Part shown: positions 34,285-38,192 of the stretch, one piece after another
Layout of the letters: each line of letters opens with the position of its first letter
How positions within the stretch are numbered: the stretch's first letter is position 1
Assembly: GCA_002751075.1 (NCBI GenBank)
Contig: NAOQ01000101.1
Location: forward strand, 23,683-61,874
From: Ichthyophonus hoferi
Taxonomy: Eukaryota > Opisthokonta > Ichthyosporea > Ichthyophonida > Ichthyophonidae
DNA: 38,192 nucleotides
Reading direction: 5' to 3'
The notes under the pieces: generated by a model
What the model saw: the letters and a program-made list of their open reading frames with translations, nothing else
Databases searched by the model: none
Told to the model about the DNA's origin: nothing
Program-made: the position numbers and the translations under genes

Positions 34285-35158
34285 ATCAACAAGGAATAAT
34301 GTACAAATCCATGCAGATACATCGGTTGATGCCTTTTTTTCTAGTGATAATTATATTAGATTATATTATACTGTATATTATAAATATCTTTCTGCTTTGC
34401 TTCTTCTCTCTTGGAGGCATCTTGCTGGATATAAATAATCTACCTAATATATTAATTAATAAGGGTGTTAAAATGACCACCTGCAAACCCTTGTACTAAA
34501 TTTTAGTTTGATCACCCTCTTTTCCTTCTCTGTTCATATACATGTATAATATTTCCTATAATTTTTTGGTAATTTTTGATAACAATATATAAATATCTTG
34601 TTACTCTCTTTAATAAGGTTATTGTACCATGAGTTTTTTAAAAAATTAACACTCTCATACCATTGGGGTAATAAATTAGTAAGATGTTTACATTGAAGGT
34701 TGAGTTCTAATGAACCCTCTATCTTGTGGCTCAGGAAGCCAAGCTTCAGATAGAATAAATAGAAACTGATTATTACAATGATTGTAGTGAGAGGTCACAG
34801 TTGATTTGTACTCTAAATAATTTACATATACCAGATCAGTTTTATATCCTATGGCTTATAACTTCTGGTTTATGAGCCAATGAGATAGTAGTGGTCTGAT
34901 CGGTTTCTGAAAAGAGGTATTAAAACAACAACTCAAAAAGAATCCATCATAAACAAAAATAAATTGTCTTCAATATATTATAAATTCTAGTGGAAGTAAG
35001 ATTAATATCTGTTGTACTCAATTCTATTTGATGTAGGAGTTTTAATATGCTATGAACTAATTAATAGTTATCACTAGGTAAAAGATAAGTTAAAGGTCTT
35101 GTGTGTTTTGTTTGCAGTGTACATAATTATTTTAAGTTTGGAGATGCTTTTAACTTCT
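34285..35158. other. intergenic, no recognised gene
   Basis: AT-rich DNA downstream of the C2-VASt gene. The 66-codon frame at 34299-34499 is AT-driven. Nothing else is supported. Confidence 0.5.
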
Positions 35159-35551
35159 GTTGGAATTTAAATATAGTATCTGTTAAAAGTGTATGATTAT
35201 CAGGAATAACCTCACCTCACTGCACTTGATTGACTGAAAAAGTGGGGGAAAAAGGAATCACATGAAATATTAAAACCAGTCATATTAGTCATGCTGCTTT
35301 AGCTTAACAAATGATTACTTTTGCTGGTATTTATCATAATTTAAATTACTCCAATTACCCACCTTTGCGGCACTTAATATTAGATCCTATCACTGGCTGC
35401 CAATTTGGTATATAAGTATACAGCCCTACATCAATAAGGCTCCCAGTTATATTTACTTACAAGGGAGTTCATCTTAAATAGGCAGTAATCTGTCCTCCTA
35501 GCCTCTCAAATAAAAAGCAGTTAACCCTACATCTATGAATAACTTCAGATC
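35159..35551 (+). repeat. diverged repeat copy A, possible LINE fragment
   Basis: It aligns with 36374-36770 over about 395 bp, sharing AGTATCTGTTA, ATTGACTGAAAA/ATTGGCTGAAAA, GGTATTTA.CATAATTTAAA, CCTAATATTA, AGGCTCCCAGTTATAT/GTGGCTCCAACTATAT and ATCTGTCCTC. One plus-strand stretch (about 35391-35465) reads HWLPIWY then NKAPSYIYL. This recalls the C-terminal HWLP...Y...NGLAPSYL motif of CR1/L2-type LINE reverse transcriptases. The match is short and the flanks are closed by stops, so the LINE call is tentative; the repeat itself is clear. Confidence 0.6.
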
Positions 35552-36373
35552 ATAGTTTTACTTTAAATGTTCATGAGCCCTTACTGGACTTCCATTGTAT
35601 TGCTCTGCTACTTGGCCAACTATCACGCAACCTACAGAACTCCACCCCTTTTTATTGGAATCATTGTTTCTGCCATCAGTCAATTATTCAAGAAAGGACA
35701 GAAATTGCCACCCGAGGCTAGATATTAACTATTTAACTATTCTTTCTTGAACACTTCTCACATAATCCCTGCAACAAAAGCAACTCTCATTAACACACAA
35801 ATGCAACAATAATGTAAATTAATTTTTTCTGGTGTAGCAACATGCTATTCAAGGCTATATACATTGACCACCTTAACAATAAAGCCATTATTTTTATTTT
35901 TGAGGAAAACTGCTACGTGGAAGGATTAAGTATGACTCTGAGCTGGTCCTTGGTGGTAAAAACACTCAGGACCCTTCCACTACCTGCCCAGTCCAACATC
36001 AATGGACGGCTTTTATCAAGGCTTGATGGATAACACAGCAAAACATGAGCCCCCCATTTGCAGCATTAACTTTTTTCAGTCCAGGTTCTCTTGAATAATA
36101 TTCCTCTACTAAGGGAAACATCCTAAATGCAACAATATATATATTACAATTTTTTCTGCTGCAAATTTGGTTCTATTTCTATTGCCATATGATCCACTTT
36201 GATTCGATCATGGAGTCAATTCAGCGATATCCATAAGACTGATTGAAAACTCCTATCACTCAACCACATGGGTAATATTAATTCCCCCAAAGAAACCAGT
36301 TCCAAATTATCTAAATTTGCTTTCTCTTTCTTTTTTTCCTTACTTGCTAAATCCACAGTGGGCAATGAGAGAG
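35552..36373. other. non-coding spacer between repeat copies
   Basis: Somewhat less AT-rich than its surroundings, with 35560-35720 and 35900-36040 containing many CC and TGG strings. It may be more of the same decayed element. A 63-codon frame at 35842-36033 has no recognised family. Confidence 0.4.
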
Positions 36374-36770
36374 TGTTAGAACTTAAATGTAGTATCTGTT
36401 ACAGTAACAGAATCATTGGGCATATCGGCTGTTAATATATTCTGATTGGCTGAAAATATGGAAAAAAACTTTATATGAGATATTAGATCCAATCATAACG
36501 ATCATGTTGTTTTTGTTTAATAATTGAACATTTTTTTTGGTATTTAACATCATTTAAATGCTTCTAATTATCCACCTTCATGACACCTAATATTATATGT
36601 TAGCATTGACTACTAAATAGGTATATAGGTATTTAGACGATCCTATATCAAATCTCAGAGTGGCTCCAACTATATCTGCCTATGAGGGAATTCATACTAG
36701 AGAGGCAACTATCTGTCCTCATAGCCTTTTAAACAGAGTCATTAACATTAAATTTATGATTCATTCCATA
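36374..36770 (+). repeat. diverged repeat copy B
   Basis: Second copy of the 35159-35551 unit in the same orientation, about 1.2 kb downstream, with many substitutions and short indels. The HWLPI-like stretch is not preserved here. The duplication is old. Confidence 0.65.
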
Positions 36771-38192
36771 TTAAAATTTTAATTTTAATAATTTCTTATC
36801 ATGTAGCTTATAATCTATGCAATAACAAGGGTCTAAGGAAATATTATAGTATACCACAGCTATACATTATCTTTTAATGACTCAACAATACCAGACCTAG
36901 CTAGTTGACCATCTAGTAAAGTATTTAGATGAAATATATTGCCACTTGAGGATTAAAAAACATAATATTAATAAAGATATGAGATAAATATGTTCTGGAA
37001 ATGGTTTAACTATAATGAAGTAAGCTCTGATGACTGAAAACAGTATCTTTATTTTTGTTTAAAAATTATTATATTTGCATATTCTTAAGATAAAAATAAA
37101 CCAATAGGATTATGTGAAAGGTGCCAATTGGATCCCACGTAATTGATGTAAAAATATTATTCAATAGGCTCAATGGACTGGTTGACTTACCCATGCTTTA
37201 GCTCTAAGTTGTTGACCAATAGGAAGAATGATTGCTAGAAATTAGCTATTGAATAATTAAGAAATAATGCTTTTGTGAATATCATAAGAAACAAATATAG
37301 TAGCAATAATAATAAAATAATCAATCTAAGTGCAGTAAAAATTTAAAGTTTCATCAAATTCCTTTTTCCATTGGCAGTATTATTGTCAATATTAAATATG
37401 AATAGGAAATTCAGGTGAGTAACAAACAAAAGAACAAATAGTTTGTACACATATGCAGGTTCACCAGGTTACCAATACGCATTTAAGAAAAATTAGACTC
37501 ATTGAATATGTTAAGCACAGACAATTTAATAAATCATAACGAATATAAACATTATTGGAACAAAAAATACAAGTAAAACAAGTGTGCTAAATAGGAGCTA
37601 TGTTATTCATCTCATATACTTTTGGAGAGAAATAGTAGGGAATAGGATGCTATTATTCACATTTAGAGGCATAAACAAAAAACAGCATTATAGATGCATT
37701 AGAAGGTGTTCATATTCCTTTTATTTAAAGTATGTATTTATCAATATTGTAGTGAATTATTGGGAACTATAATAATATAATACAATATAATATAAATTTT
37801 TAATATAGAACTGCAATGGGGGATTAATTGGGAATACCCATGTTTTAATACTTTTAAATAATATTTATTAGACTTTGGATGCGTTATAATTATTACAGTA
37901 GCAACTACAATGAAACAACAACTATAGCATCTAGCTTTTTATTGTTTAAATTACTCTGTAGACACCCATTGGGAATAGCAATTTGAATAATTCAATAGGT
38001 GATAATAAAAAAATTAGTTTTCTGACTAATAAATTACCTTTTAAATATCATTAATTTTTAAAAGAATGCCATTTTCCAATGGTGACTCTAGTGCTGAATA
38101 AAGCAGTTAGACATCAAGTTGCCTGTGTGATCCACGGAGTGCTTTAAGTAAGCAATATACTACGCATACAATTCGATAATTTGTGAGCATCA
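36771..38192. other. non-coding end of window
   Basis: AT-rich, with numerous CCAAT/ATTGG pentamers between 37080 and 37250 and near 37960-38080. No supported gene. A minus-strand stretch near 38078-38145 could be a terminal exon of a gene running off the window, but the evidence is too thin to annotate. Confidence 0.4.

Noticed and set aside
38078-38145. Possible terminal exon on the minus strand (HSVDHTGNLMSNCF)
   Set aside because: Acceptor is moderate, but no polyA signal in the right orientation, no family match and only 17 codons.

Overview
The window is AT-rich eukaryotic nuclear DNA with spliceosomal introns, polyA signals and many degenerate TA-rich simple repeats. A syntenin-type tandem-PDZ protein and a KNOP1-type lysine-rich nucleolar protein point to an animal. 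The compact mix of intronless and intron-rich genes, with short diverged proteins, would suit an early-branching animal such as a sponge or another AT-rich basal metazoan. That placement is inference.

Layout, left to right. Positions 1-34 are the 3' end of a tRNA gene, Arg-like. Positions 35-4320 are non-coding and hold a diverged direct repeat (1241-1653 and 1761-2073). A single-exon KNOP1-like gene lies at 4455-5441 (+), with two abutting CACGTG E-boxes about 120 bp upstream. About 5 kb with no recognisable gene follows. A single-exon syntenin-like gene lies at 10564-11373 (+). A FRA10AC1 homologue occupies about 12341-15763 on the minus strand, rebuilt here from eight exons whose reading phases all agree (predicted 300 aa). 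After a 1.8-kb head-to-head gap comes the main find, a 29-exon plus-strand gene at 17540-34273 encoding about 870 aa. It reads C2 domain, charged linker, second C2-like domain, linker, VASt domain, one membrane segment, short tail. Its VASt-plus-membrane half resembles the Aster/GRAMD1 sterol-transfer proteins, but no GRAM domain is visible and C2 domains stand in front instead. Positions 34285-38192 are non-coding and contain two diverged copies of an about 395-bp repeat, one with a possible LINE reverse-transcriptase tail.

The genes look like independent housekeeping or signalling units: nucleolar, PDZ scaffold, nuclear mRNA-processing-associated and membrane-contact lipid transfer. They do not form a pathway cluster. 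Most long open frames not listed come from TA-rich or pyrimidine-rich repeats or are antisense to real exons.
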